Assembly (NCBI GenBank): GCA_036971475.1
Contig: JBAIZL010000002.1
Span: 230,805,643-230,869,642, forward strand
Direction: 5' to 3'
DNA length: 64,000 nt
From: Prosapia bicincta
Lineage: Eukaryota; Arthropoda; Insecta; Hemiptera; Cercopidae
Under the pieces are notes generated by a model. The model saw nothing but the letters and a program-made list of their open reading frames with translations. It made no database searches and was not told the origin of the DNA. The position numbers and the translations under genes were made by a program. This document shows, in pieces, positions 55,167 to 62,410 of this stretch (positions within the stretch are counted from its first letter, which is position 1; each line of letters opens with the position of its first letter).

Positions 55167-56861
55167 AAACACAATAACTTAATTAACCAACAGAAAACAT
55201 ATACAAATGATACGGTTGGAAAATATTTTACATAAAACACATGAAATGCATATGACGTCAGCAACAAGCACCAACATTACGGATCGAGAAACAACAGTAG
55301 AAATATTTCAGTGATTCGACAATAGTCAAGTGACTGAAAGGTACTTCATCATAAGGTAAAAATTAATTGTACTTGATGGTGGGATAATTGTGTACAATAA
55401 CATATAATAATCTATAAAGTCAGTGCAATGGAACAATAATTTACAATGTTAATACCACAAATATATATATTTGATAAATTTTTGATAAATATATACGAGG
55501 GCTATTCAGAAAGTAAGGAACGTTTCTGTCTGACGCCGCTAGGCGCACACCGATCTTGTACATTTTGGTGCGTGCACACTCGGCAACTCAGTCGGCGTCC
55601 AGCAGTGACAACGGGAACATTTCCGCGTTTCCCATTTTTTCACAACTGAATATGTGTGCTGTGACTGAAAATCCCGCCAGTTGTGAGGTGTGGTCAGTGA
55701 TAAAATTTTTGTTGGCAAAAAACTTAAAACCGATAGACATTTATCGCCAAGTGTGTGAAGTTTAAGGAAACAACGTAATGAATGAAAGTTCTGTGAGAAA
55801 ATGGTGCATTCAGTTTAAAAATGGCCGAACTGACGTTCATGACGAAGCGAAGATCAGACACCCAAGCATTGTGACTGATGAACTGGTCTCTAAAGTTGAT
55901 GAAAAGGTTCGCAAAAACCGCCGATTCACAATAACGGAGCTTTCATGGACTTTGTTGTTTGAAATTGTCACACAAAGGTTAAGCTACCACAAATTTTGTG
56001 CAAGATGGGTGCCGAAAATTCTCACTGACCGCCATAAAAGTCAGCGAATGGATGCAAGTTTGACATTTCTGGATGCCTATGACAGACATGGTGATTCACT
56101 ACTGGATCGCATCATAACTGGTGATGAGACATGGGTAAAACACGTTAATTGCGAAACAAAATTACAGTCCATGGAGTGGGGGCACACAAGCTCCCCAAAA
56201 AAGCAAGAAAATGTTTGCAAACATTTTCAGCAAGGAAGATTATGGCGACGGTTTTTTGGGACAGGCAAGGAGTGCTTCTTATTGACTTTCTTGAACGTGG
56301 TGCAACAATAAACTCTGAGCGCTACTGTGAAACTTTGCGCAACCTTAGGAGAGCAGTTCAAAACAAGCGCCAAGGGAAATTGACGATTATATATCCTATA
56401 TATATATTATTGTTGAAACAGCCAGCGACAAGTTTCAACACACTGGAGCTTGTCAGTCAACTGCCAGAACTAGCATGAGGTTGTGTTTGTGTAAACGATG
56501 CAGTAACATTAAGTTTTGTTTTAAGTGGCAAAAGAATGGAAAAGAAGCTCACGAAATGTTAAAATCTGTGTATGGTGATAATGTGGTAATTCTGAAGACT
56601 GTACAAGTGATATGACCGATTTAAAAGCGGAAATGAGTCAGTTGAAGACGAGCTGCGTTCGGGATGTCCATTAACCCCCAAAACAGATAACAATGTGCCA
56701 AAAGTAGAAACAATGGTTTGTTCAAACTGGCGAATGACTATTTGAGAGCTATCGGAAGATCTTAACATCTTGTATGGTTTCTGAAAAATGGGTGAATGAC
56801 TTTTTTCTTCATCATGACTATGCGCCGTGTCACACACACACACACATATGCACGCACGCAC

Positions 56862-56905
<44 letters not shown>

Positions 56906-56964
56906 GCACGCACGCACACACGCTAGCATGCACACACGCACACACACACACACACACACACGTG

Positions 56965-57025
<61 letters not shown>

Positions 57026-58741
57026 ACACACACACACTCATGCGCACACATGCACACACAAACACATGCATGCTCACACACACACCCTCCTTATATAGGT
57101 ATAGATATATATTGCGTAAATATTCATGGCTCTTTTCTAGCTAATATCATGCCATAAACTCTCAAATTTTAAAACACTGTAACCTCAATTTCGAAGCATA
57201 TACTTAACAATACTCGGAGCAAAACAATTTTGTCAAAAATCATCGTATGAAACCCCTAAAATTAATAAATTAATTTTCTACCAGTATGTTTCCTACTTCA
57301 GGTCAAATATCATTATTTTTCCTGAAGGTGCTAATACATTAAATAGCAGAGAGCTTTGAGAAATATGTATAAATTGAAAATAATAATACTTGTATTTGAA
57401 ATATTTGTATCCATTTATGTATATATTTTCATTTTTCAGAATGCTGAGAACCAACAATCACCAGAATATGCTGATCTAGAGAAAGTTCAAACAACGATAA
57501 AACAATTTGTGCGGGATTGGAGTGCACAGGGTTTAGAAGAAAGACGAGCCTGCTATGAGCCTATAATCAACGAAATCGTACAAAATTTTCCTGCAGATAA
57601 ATTGTAAGTACTAATCATTGTACGACATAATTCAATTACAAATGTTGGCTAAAATTGAAATATACATTTTAACTTGATGCATGTGAATAGTTTACTCGAA
57701 GGAGGGGTGCGTACTAGCCACACACTTACTAAGAGGGGTTTACTATCCCTTGCGTTACCCTAGACTAACATATTCATTACAGACAACACTAATTTCACTA
57801 TTACAACTTTCTACATACTAAACATTTACAACACAATCTTTATACACATCAACACTTTCACCTTCTTTTAGAGATGTTTGACTCGTTGGAACCGTTGTGC
57901 ATTGGGAGTGCTAAGGGGAACAGAGCTTGACAAACTCTGGTGTGGGATGCTGCTGTGAGCGTGATGCTGAAGACGTGTGATTGTCGCAATCAATCAATAT
58001 TTATATATTTTGGATAAAGAAAGCAACAAACAAAAAAAATATTATTGTCAGAAATGGTTTATATAACTAAGTTGAAAAGTGTTGGTAAAGTTTCAGGTAC
58101 TGATAATTTGAAAAGAGTATTTAATTACTTTCTCAAATTGATCAAATGATATTCTATGTGACTGATTCATTGAATTACAGTCTATTGTAACTTGCTGTCA
58201 GGCATCTCAGTATTGGTATGAACGTGAAAGCGTAAACACTGATTACTATTGAATAACTGAAGTTTGCTTTATCCAGTGTTTGTATGTTTGAAATTGTATT
58301 TATAGTTGTTGAACTAGCTTTATAGTGTGCTTTATATTATGTTTAAGTTATAACAATTATGGTTTTATGTTTGTAGATTTGAAAGCTTGAAAAGGGCCAC
58401 CTAAAATATGACCAAAATGTTTGCTTGTATAATATTAAAATTATAAACTCGGCATTGATCATCGTTTGAGTTCAATTTATTCATAAATAGAGATGCCATA
58501 GTTGTAGTTGATACAGTAATAATCAAAAAATTATAAACAAAAATTAAATTTCATTGATTGATATAATTAAACTTATAATTTACTGACAAATTATTTTTAG
58601 TAATCCTCTTGAAGTGAAGGTGTTGGTGCCAGGAGCGGGCTTAGGAAGACTAGCATATGAGATAGTAAAGCGAGGATACTCATGTGAAGGCAATGAATTC
58701 TCATTGTTTATGTTGTTTGCATCAAATTTTGTACTGAACAA
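35698..58741 (+). CDS. CARNMT1: Carnosine N-methyltransferase gene, 5' half (4 exons, continues beyond window)
   Basis: Four exons spliced in order give about 212 residues matching the first half of carnosine N-methyltransferase (N2227 family, formerly C9orf41/UPF0586). The enzyme transfers a methyl group from S-adenosylmethionine to carnosine, giving anserine. Exons: 35698-35828, 48452-48653, 57440-57603, 58601-58741. All introns are GT..AG, and the phases (2, 0, 2, 2) join without breaking the frame. The N-terminal helical part is in exons 1-3. The Rossmann-fold SAM motif [15 protein letters not shown] is in exon 4. The known protein is about 400 residues, so roughly half, including the rest of the methyltransferase fold, must lie past 64,000. 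Introns of 12.6, 8.8 and 1.0 kb, plus one of at least 5.2 kb, are loaded with transposons. No disabling change was seen in the exons. Confidence 0.9.
37113..37755. mobile_element. Foldback/miniature element with about 160-bp inverted arms, copy 1
   Basis: The left arm (AATATTGGGTAAAAATGCTG, then AAGCTCGGCACCATACGATA and on to TAAAGTAGGGTAAAAAATTT) is mirrored by the right arm from about 37595 to 37755. Arms differ by scattered substitutions. The loop holds a CpG-rich patch near 37500-37560 (GACGTACCGCGGCTGATGC). No protein is encoded, so it is a non-autonomous DNA element of unknown family. Confidence 0.8.
38313..38357. repeat. (TA)n microsatellite
   Basis: Pure TA alternation in copy 1 of the duplication; the same site in copy 2 has expanded to a complex 190-bp AT tract. 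Confidence 0.95.
39211..39855. mobile_element. Foldback element, copy 2
   Basis: The duplicate of the hairpin element at 37113-37755, with a few substitutions and one short deletion in the left arm near 39300. It was copied as part of the surrounding duplication and did not insert separately. Confidence 0.8.
40412..40600. repeat. Imperfect AT-rich tract (TATA/GATATA units)
   Basis: Alternating TA with repeated GATATATTATA interruptions over about 190 bp, corresponding to the simple (TA)n of copy 1. Confidence 0.9.
40975..41255 (+). mobile_element. Penelope-like 3' end fragment, diverged
   Basis: CAGTGGTTCGACAATGGTCA and AGTGACCGAAAGGTGCCTC match the 3' region of the intact Penelope-like copies (54755-54800). 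It continues into AAGGTAAAAATAATTG and GTTAGTGCAACCGAAAAATA, then (TA)n at 41149-41184. A second short echo of GTCAAGTGAACAAAAGGTGC follows at 41220-41240. Confidence 0.8.
41260..42068. other. Intron 1 sequence, no recognised element
   Basis: AT-rich, with a short TG/GC microsatellite at 41873-41920 whose centre (GTGCGTGCGCACGCAC) is self-complementary. Nothing else was recognised. Confidence 0.5.
42406..44931 (+). mobile_element. hAT transposon (ZBED5-like) inside piggyBac
   Basis: The element is bounded by an exact 8-bp duplication GTCTAAAT (42398-42405 and 44932-44939), as expected for hAT. The left tip CATGGACTTCGTACCACC and the reverse complement of the right tip, CAGGGGTTCTCAACC, are weakly alike; just inside, CGTACCACCTGAAAT pairs with GTACCACTTGAAAT. 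The left end also has a local palindrome of GGTGGTACGC. Length is 2,526 bp, with one nearly complete transposase gene. Confidence 0.92.
42849..44668 (+). pseudogene. hAT transposase with BED finger (ZBED5/FAM200-like), nearly complete
   Basis: ATG at 42849 begins [21 protein letters not shown]-type zinc finger follows (CVVC .. HQTTKH, about residues 45-75), then the hAT RNase H-like core: [35 protein letters not shown] and [13 protein letters not shown]. There is an in-frame TAG at 43650, after which the same frame continues as [29 protein letters not shown] and [15 protein letters not shown] to a TAA at 44346. A shift near 44510 leads into the dimerisation block [19 protein letters not shown], ending at 44668. 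Only two stops and one shift mean a fairly young, recently inactivated copy. The frame beginning with GTG at 42840 is not preferred. Confidence 0.88.
45585..46760. other. Intron 1 sequence, no recognised element
   Basis: AT-rich, with only short open frames (about 60-80 codons) that lack domains. Confidence 0.5.
46770..47590 (-). pseudogene. pogo/Tigger transposase, strongly decayed
   Basis: Minus-strand pieces in order are MSDSQKK near 47580; [20 protein letters not shown] near 47430 (HTH); [14 protein letters not shown] near 47350 (CENP-B type domain); [20 protein letters not shown] near 47190 (start of the DDE domain); [20 protein letters not shown] and [15 protein letters not shown] near 46990; [14 protein letters not shown] near 46890; and, after a shift, a [21 protein letters not shown] end near 46790. 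Stops and frameshifts are numerous. The architecture is that of Tigger/jerky transposases, from a different subfamily than 111-1480. Terminal repeats were not identified. Confidence 0.8.
47591..48451. other. End of intron 1
   Basis: AT-rich, ending in a pyrimidine-containing tract and the acceptor TTTGTTTGGCAG at 48440-48451. No other feature was recognised. Confidence 0.55.
48452..48653 (+). CDS. CARNMT1: CARNMT1 exon 2
   Basis: After the acceptor GGCAG the exon reads (R)[20 protein letters not shown], then [20 protein letters not shown] and [20 protein letters not shown], matching the family's helical N-terminal part (R..R.E...SLP..H..LL....L...R.CI..N...L). It starts in phase 2 and ends in phase 0 at AAG|GTAAAG (48653/48654). 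Its 202 nt plus exon 1 make exactly 111 codons. Confidence 0.9.
48718..49465 (-). mobile_element. Tigger-like element, deleted relative of 111-1480
   Basis: TA (48716-48717) precedes CAGTGATACAGTACTTACG, and TA follows the opposite end, whose reverse complement begins CAGTATATACC. From 48770 to 49150 the sequence tracks 170-550 of the first Tigger element (shared ACATACAATCACATA and GAAGTAAGTAAAAAGAAGTT). It then jumps to sequence not present there, which could be the 5' end lost in the first copy. No transposase domain remains readable. Confidence 0.75.
49466..49789. other. Intron 2 sequence, no recognised element
   Basis: AT-rich, with short (TA) runs near 49510; nothing identified. Confidence 0.5.
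49790..49992 (+). mobile_element. Penelope-like GIY-YIG fragment, diverged
   Basis: The + strand resembles 54420-54600 of the intact copy: AATAAGATTTTCAGAACATT against AATAAGATTTGAAGAACATT, and GAAAATAACCTAACCATATT followed by GAAATAAATAATAACCC. Stops interrupt the frame. It abuts (TA)n and then the palindrome at 50003. Confidence 0.8.
50003..50370. repeat. Palindrome of two inverted Penelope-like termini (about 180-bp arms)
   Basis: The left arm begins AGATTTTTTGGACTAGGAGA and the right arm ends with its reverse complement at 50370. Pairing is almost perfect to a centre near 50186. The arm sequence TAAGTCTGTCAGTCTCCTA.. also occurs at 55060-55090 beside the Penelope-like copy on that side. 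Each arm carries a hammerhead-like layout (stem ACCAC/GTGGT, GAAA, AUAU), but the core reads UUGACAA where CUGANGA is required, so it is probably dead. Confidence 0.85.
50472..52626 (-). mobile_element. Penelope-like element, left arm of a 2.15-kb inverted repeat
   Basis: It spans from the 3' region (AAGGTGCCTC, TTAAGTGCAATAATTTTACC) back to its 5' end next to the spacer at 52627-52712. The copy at 52713-54866 is its near-identical mirror image (arms 2,155 and 2,154 bp). It encodes reverse transcriptase and GIY-YIG nuclease on the minus strand. No clear target duplication was found for the pair. Confidence 0.9.
50576..52620 (-). pseudogene. Penelope-like RT/GIY-YIG polyprotein, one main frameshift
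   Basis: From 52620 the frame reads [20 protein letters not shown], a Lys/Asn-rich N-terminal region, then (52274-51600) [39 protein letters not shown] and [20 protein letters not shown]. Near 51620 an AC dinucleotide is missing from an (AC)n run compared with the mirror copy. The frame therefore ends there, before [11 protein letters not shown], the catalytic RT block at about 51565-51600. The rest is open to 50576 and contains [19 protein letters not shown] and [10 protein letters not shown] (GIY-YIG endonuclease). An additional stop region near 52390 interrupts the N-terminus. The protein is A/T-codon biased (Asn, Lys, Ile). Confidence 0.85.
52627..52712. repeat. 86-bp spacer of the inverted repeat, made of two direct units
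   Basis: AATAGCCTAGAACCAATCCA and AATAGCCTAGAACCAACCCA start two tandem units of about 45 bp. They separate the two Penelope-like copies at their 5' ends and have no counterpart elsewhere in the window. Confidence 0.8.
52713..54866 (+). mobile_element. Penelope-like element, right arm of the inverted repeat
   Basis: It mirrors 50472-52626, beginning TCATAAACTTAACTAAAACA and ending ATATTAACTTCAT. Beyond it lie a (TA)n run (54869-54930), a hammerhead-like motif (54953-54989) and a diverged tandem 3' copy (55160-55440). This is the usual partly tandem, partly inverted packing of Penelope-like elements. Confidence 0.9.
52722..54762 (+). pseudogene. Penelope-like RT/GIY-YIG polyprotein, C-terminal 434 codons open
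   Basis: The N-terminal part has a shift and stop near 52940. The frame from 53063 then reads through [20 protein letters not shown] and breaks near 53389, where one T is lost compared with the mirror copy. From 53458 to 54762 a single open frame holds [35 protein letters not shown], the catalytic box [14 protein letters not shown], a thumb-like stretch [20 protein letters not shown] with RKPTS, a Lys/Asn-rich linker, then [19 protein letters not shown] and [13 protein letters not shown]. It is the best-preserved Penelope-like coding region in the window. Reverse transcriptase catalytic residues are present; the nuclease has its Tyr, Arg and Glu/His positions. Confidence 0.88.
54869..54930. 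repeat. (TA)n microsatellite at the Penelope-like end
   Basis: A TA alternation joined to the 3' end of the preceding copy; similar TA runs sit at other Penelope-like borders (49991-50002, 41149-41184, 55098-55162). Confidence 0.92.
54953..54989 (+). ncRNA. Predicted hammerhead ribozyme beside the Penelope-like pair
   Basis: Order on the + strand: UUGA, core CUGAAGA (the fifth position is free in the consensus), extra A, stem II GAUCA-UGU-UGAUC, core GAA, stem III palindrome AUAU, cleavage base U, partner UCAA. Stem I is 4 bp and perfect, stem II is 5 bp. It lies between a full Penelope-like copy and its truncated downstream repeat, the usual place for such ribozymes in pseudo-LTRs. Confidence 0.65.
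55098..55162. repeat. (TA)n microsatellite
   Basis: About 65 bp of pure TA alternation. Confidence 0.95.
55163..55440 (+). mobile_element. Penelope-like 3' end, diverged tandem copy
   Basis: Resembles 54630-54866: ACGTCAGCAACAAGCACCAA against ACGTCAACAAATACCAATAT, then CAGTGATTCGACAATAGTCA, AAGTGACTGAAAGGTACTTC and TTGTACTTGATGGTGGGATA. It differs too much to be part of the inverted pair, so it is an older related copy. Confidence 0.82.
55496..56390 (+). mobile_element. Mariner-like transposon (SETMAR-type transposase), 3'-truncated
   Basis: After TA (55494-55495) the end CGAGGGCTATTCAGAAAGTA is a typical mariner terminal repeat. The transposase follows. The element is lost at about 56390, where an AT-rich run takes over, before the last catalytic Asp region; no second terminal repeat is visible. 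Confidence 0.85.
55652..56388 (+). pseudogene. Mariner transposase, two breaks and truncated
   Basis: ATG at 55652 opens [20 protein letters not shown] and the HTH region ([13 protein letters not shown]). An in-frame TAA at 55763 is followed in the same frame by [53 protein letters not shown] and [13 protein letters not shown], which holds the first catalytic Asp (GDETW). Near 56190 the frame shifts to [20 protein letters not shown] and [20 protein letters not shown], ending at about 56388. The HDNARPH block with the second Asp is missing. Function is lost. Confidence 0.87.
56505..56830 (+). pseudogene. Second mariner relic, HTH joined to the last catalytic block
   Basis: From 56505 the frame gives [40 protein letters not shown] and [14 protein letters not shown], the N-terminal HTH of a different mariner type. 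It then passes a stop and jumps to [12 protein letters not shown] at 56798-56833, the LHHDNAPAHT-like block with the second catalytic Asp. The middle is deleted. The block's own CACACAC has expanded into the microsatellite that follows. Confidence 0.8.
56831..57083. repeat. (CA)n/(CACG)n microsatellite grown from a mariner codon run
   Basis: It starts directly at the CAC ACA codons of the mariner CHT motif and runs 250 bp with GCAC interruptions. The open frames over it are artefacts. Confidence 0.92.
57084..57439. other. End of intron 2
   Basis: No element was recognised. It ends in a pyrimidine-rich tract and acceptor TTTTTCAG at 57432-57439. Confidence 0.6.
57440..57603 (+). CDS. CARNMT1: CARNMT1 exon 3
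   Basis: The exon reads [20 protein letters not shown], then [20 protein letters not shown] and [13 protein letters not shown], matching the strongly conserved D..K...[19 protein letters not shown]...FP block of the family. It starts in phase 0 and ends in phase 2 at AAATT|GTAAGT (57603/57604). Methionines upstream (57356) lie in the intron and are not a start. Confidence 0.92.
57604..58600. other. Intron 3
   Basis: A 997-bp intron from GTAAGT to TTATTTTTAG. A less AT-rich stretch at 57690-58000 looks repeat-derived but was not identified. Confidence 0.7.
58601..58741 (+). CDS. CARNMT1: CARNMT1 exon 4 (SAM-binding motif)
   Basis: The exon completes a Phe codon and reads [40 protein letters not shown] and [18 protein letters not shown] is the glycine-rich motif I that contacts S-adenosylmethionine, and GNE..FM is the next conserved block. 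The donor is AACAA|GTGAGT (58741/58742), phase 2. No further exon was found up to 64,000. Confidence 0.93.
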
Positions 58742-60366
58742 GTGAGTTTCATTGTAATTGGTTTAATTTACATCAGTAACTACTATGTCTAAAAAGCTTG
58801 TCTAAACCGCTATATAAATAACTATGTATTTGTAACACAACCAGTATGAAAAAATCCTTGTTTATTTGGCATTCATTTATTCAGATCTATAAATTAATTT
58901 TAAATATGACAATGTATATATTAGTATAAAGGCTGATATTTATATTTCTGATGTAACAATGAAAAAGACCCGTATATTTATGACAAAATTGTTTTTATTG
59001 TTTTTTAAAAATATTCATGATATACTTTTGCACATGTTTGAACCAATTTCTGAGCACTTTTCGATTTTAACTGAGGTAGCTCTAAAATTTGTGTTTTGAA
59101 TTCAAGAAATACTACTCTGAGTTCAAAAATTGTTGACATGTACAAAAAAAGTCATCCATTGAAGTTAATGTACTAAAAAAGTTAGTTCATTGAAAGAAGA
59201 TTATCTTTATATATTTTAATAATTCATAATGACGTATTATATTAGTTTTTGATTATGTTTTTACTATTTTACAAAACTTAAAAAGAACACTGAAATATTG
59301 ACTAAATATTAGATTTAGTTGTAAAATAATTCATAAAAGGTGGACTTGGTTCAACCTAGGTACAAACATTGGTACACTTAGATAAACTCATGCTTACTAT
59401 TATGTAAATTAAATTATGAAGTTTTAAAAATTTTACTAGTTATGTAAAAGCTGTCGTTTGTATAACATTGTTTTTTGAATCTGAAGCATTACTTATCAGA
59501 AAGAGATTATGTTACTCTTTTCTTCTATTTACAAGTTATTTATTAACTCGTATATCAATCACATGTGACACTTTTACTTGTCTTCATGATTAGCACCAAA
59601 ATACTTTTCTCTCCAATCAGCTTATTATCTAGGCAACTAGAACATGGAATTGGGGTTTTGTTGTTTATTGTTAACACGCAAATCATAAAAAATGTAAAAT
59701 AAATGCTAGTAAAATAATAAACAAATATTAAAAGTGTCACAGAATTAGAAAAAATCGCGATAGCAAAAAACGACCACAATTTCACGCCAAATGTGGAAGT
59801 CTAGCACTACTGACAATAAATGAAAACCACCGGAATTAGGAGCCAAGCTAGTACTGAAGGTTATGTTTGCCATCGTACTATACATTTGAAAGAAGTATCA
59901 GATCCAATACTTCCGCACGCAATGTGTTGAAAGAAGTAAACAACACAGATATGTAACCAACCAGCTACTCACAGTACCAAGAAGTAGCTCTTTAGCCACC
60001 TTGTGATACCACCTTATTGCTTTTTGAACTGCTGTACCATGGGAAAACATTTGGTCAGAAACATTTACACCTACTTTTGCATTGTTGTATTAAAAAATAG
60101 TGTTTTGGAACACTATCACAGTAATTTCTAATCGCCATAAATACTGTTCTGTAATATTCAGAGATAGTTTATTTAGTGCTAACCATGTTACACCAAAGAT
60201 TGCTCTAATTTATAGCAATACGTTGGAAAAACAAACTTCCTCATACCATAGTAATGAAATAAACTAATAGTCTACTGAAAAATTTTAATCGTTGATAGTC
60301 AATTACAAACTGCGTTTAGTATATGAAGAGACAATTTGTTGTCAAGAACTCATTTTTGTGACAATA
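58742..60366. other. Intron 4, first part, no recognised element
   Basis: AT-rich, without any domain or repeat end; open frames are short and closed by stops. Confidence 0.5.
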
Positions 60367-60875
60367 CAGTAAAACCTCTTATATCTGGCCCTCTCATATC
60401 CAGAACCTCCGATATCCGGATGTAATATGAAAATAAAGTAATCGTCTTTATTCTGCAAATTATTATATATAGACTTAGTAAGCACACAGCCAGCCTCTGG
60501 GGAAAATGACGGAAGAAATCAAACCATGATGCTTAGCGAAGCTTTCCAGACATACAACCTGCTGATTGAGTACGTCGAACAACAAGACGAAGCAACAGCA
60601 GCCGATTGTCTACTCTTTCGAAGGTGGAAGGATATTTTATGAAAGAAACGTGTTCATGGAAAGTTTACTTCATGGAACTAAACTGCCATTACATTATTTT
60701 TTACCAAAACTGATAATATACAAATGCATGTACAGTACAGTTCTAACTTCTAATTGGAATAGTTGTGATTAAGTAGTACAGACGTACATCATTACATAAC
60801 CCCTCTCACATCCGGAGTTTTCACTATTCTGATCGGGTTGTCGCTACATTGATCCGGATATGAGAAGTTTTACTG
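60367..60875 (+). mobile_element. pogo/Tigger-like element, internally deleted (509 bp)
   Basis: CAGTAAAACCTCTTATATCT at the left and the reverse complement CAGTAAAACTTCTCATATCC at the right form the inverted repeat, with TA outside each (60365-60366, 60876-60877). The inside keeps a C-terminal transposase scrap, FQTYNLLIEYVEQQDEATAA then DCLLFRRWKDIL and a stop (about 60540-60640). This is typical of the jerky/Tigger tail. The rest of the gene is deleted. Confidence 0.87.
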
Positions 60876-61016
60876 TATTATCCCTTGTGTAGAAAAATTA
60901 TTCTAAAAATATTTTATCAAGAAAATCAATTTTACTTAATGAGAACACCCTGACTCATAGGAGTAAAAACACAGAATGGGTAACCTTCTTATGCTGGTTG
61001 TGACTGGCTACTGTAT

Positions 61017-62405
61017 CAGGGTGTCTAGTGACAGGGAAAAGTCAGGGAATTTTAAGATTCTGGAAAATTCAGGGAAAAGTCAGGGAAAATTTTAAAAAAT
61101 CGGGAAAATATTTATTTTGATTAGAAACAAAACTAGTGGCCATTGCTCTCGAATATTTGGTATTGCAAGCCAGCGGTTTAGGGGCAGGGCAGTCAGGAAA
61201 TAACACTTCTTTATTTAGATGCCCATTGTTTATTTGATAAGCCCGTTGCTATGACCTCAGGACTTATGTCAATAAATATTAAACGTGTCGAGTTGGTACA
61301 GCTGGGAAGTTTTAGCCTGGACCGTGGCCTTGGGGTGCGCAGTGGTTCTGTTATCATATGGACAGTTGGGGATAACAGATAATTCAGTCTGTTTCTGACC
61401 ACACAGAACGCTGTGTAAACATTCGTAGCCAGCTATTTGTCTAGACTCGTGATAGTGTGTGTTTTATTTGACGGTGATTATTTTTACACTGTTTATTTCA
61501 ACATGGAAGGTTCCGGTTTTCATTGCCGTAGCGGGCAATCACGTCATGCAGATGTCGTCATTACCTTCCCTCCTTCCTTAGGATAAATATAAACTGAAAG
61601 ATGAAGTGACAGAAGCAGAGATTATATGGTGCGTGAATTTAGTAATGCAACACTTCTTTACGCAATGCAGAAGGTAGTGTGTGCCTCTTTCCAAGGATGT
61701 TCCCTGATAGCACCATTGCACAGAACATGAGATTGCGGAAAGATAAAATTTCCTATAGTGTTGTATTCGGTTTATCAAATTATTTTAAAGACCTGTTACT
61801 GACATCATTAAATTCAAATTCTAACTATGTAATTGGCTTTGATGAAAGTTTAAACAAAATATCACAAAGAGCCCAAATGGATTTGAGTATTAGGTATTGG
61901 GATGCAGAGACGGATGAAGTGAAAGCTCGATATTTTGGTTCTGTGTTCCTTACAGACACAAAAGCAAAAGAGTTACTCAATTAGTTCTTAAAAGGTGTTC
62001 AAAGTCTGGATTTATCCAAGATCCTTCAGATATCATTGGATGGGCCCAATGTAAACTGGGCTTTCTATAGACAGAAAATGACCGAGAAAGATAGAAGAGC
62101 AGCTGAGAAGAGGAAAAATAATATTCAGCTGAAGGAACTGGAAGCTAAAAAAGCAAAAGTGATGTCAGTTGCTACAAAAGAAATAGAACTTATATCTGAA
62201 GAGATTGAAAAACTAAAGCAAAAAAGCTAAGACAAGACAGTTGTATAAATTTGTTTATATTTTAAGTGTTATAAATATAGTGTAAATACAATTTAGAAAA
62301 GTCAGGGAAAACTCAGGGAATTTCTTCAAGCTATTTTACTAGACACCCTGGAAAAGTCAGGGAAAACTCAGGGAATTTCTTCAAGCTATTTTACTAGACA
62401 CCCTG
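61017..62405 (+). mobile_element. hAT-like transposon with duplicated right end
   Basis: The left tip CAGGGTGTCTAGTGACAGGG and the right tip (reverse complement CAGGGTGTCTAGTAAAATAG) form inverted repeats, and the 5-bp sequence TGTAT flanks both sides (61012-61016, 62406-62410). Both ends are rich in GGGAAAAGTCAGGGAA blocks. The terminal 55 bp on the right is present twice in tandem (62296-62350 and 62351-62405). The 5-bp duplication and tip match a hAT-like group common in aquatic invertebrates; the exact group is uncertain. Confidence 0.82.
61679..62230 (+). pseudogene. hAT-like transposase fragment, internally deleted
   Basis: The + frame gives MFPDSTIAQNMRLRKDKISY, VVFGLSNYFKDLLLTSLNSN, YVIGFDESLNKISQRAQMDL, SIRYWDAETDEVKARYFGSV and TDTKAKELLN, then a stop at 61982. 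FDESLN carries the likely first catalytic Asp. After a frame change it resumes as LSKILQISLDGPNVNWAFYR, where the SMDGPNVN-like block is conserved, and then runs straight into a charged coiled C-terminus (EKDRRAAEKRKNN to EEIEKLKQKS, stop at 62228). The large insert and catalytic Glu region expected between them are missing. Confidence 0.78.
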
Positions 62406-62410
62406 TGTAT

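Noticed and set aside
56831..57144. Polypeptide frames of 90-174 codons on both strands
   Set aside because: Only the (CA)n/(CACG)n microsatellite is being translated.
57356..57607. ATG-initiated gene start for the methyltransferase at 57356
   Set aside because: The acceptor at 57439 and the conserved exon 1 and 2 upstream show that the sequence before 57440 is intron.
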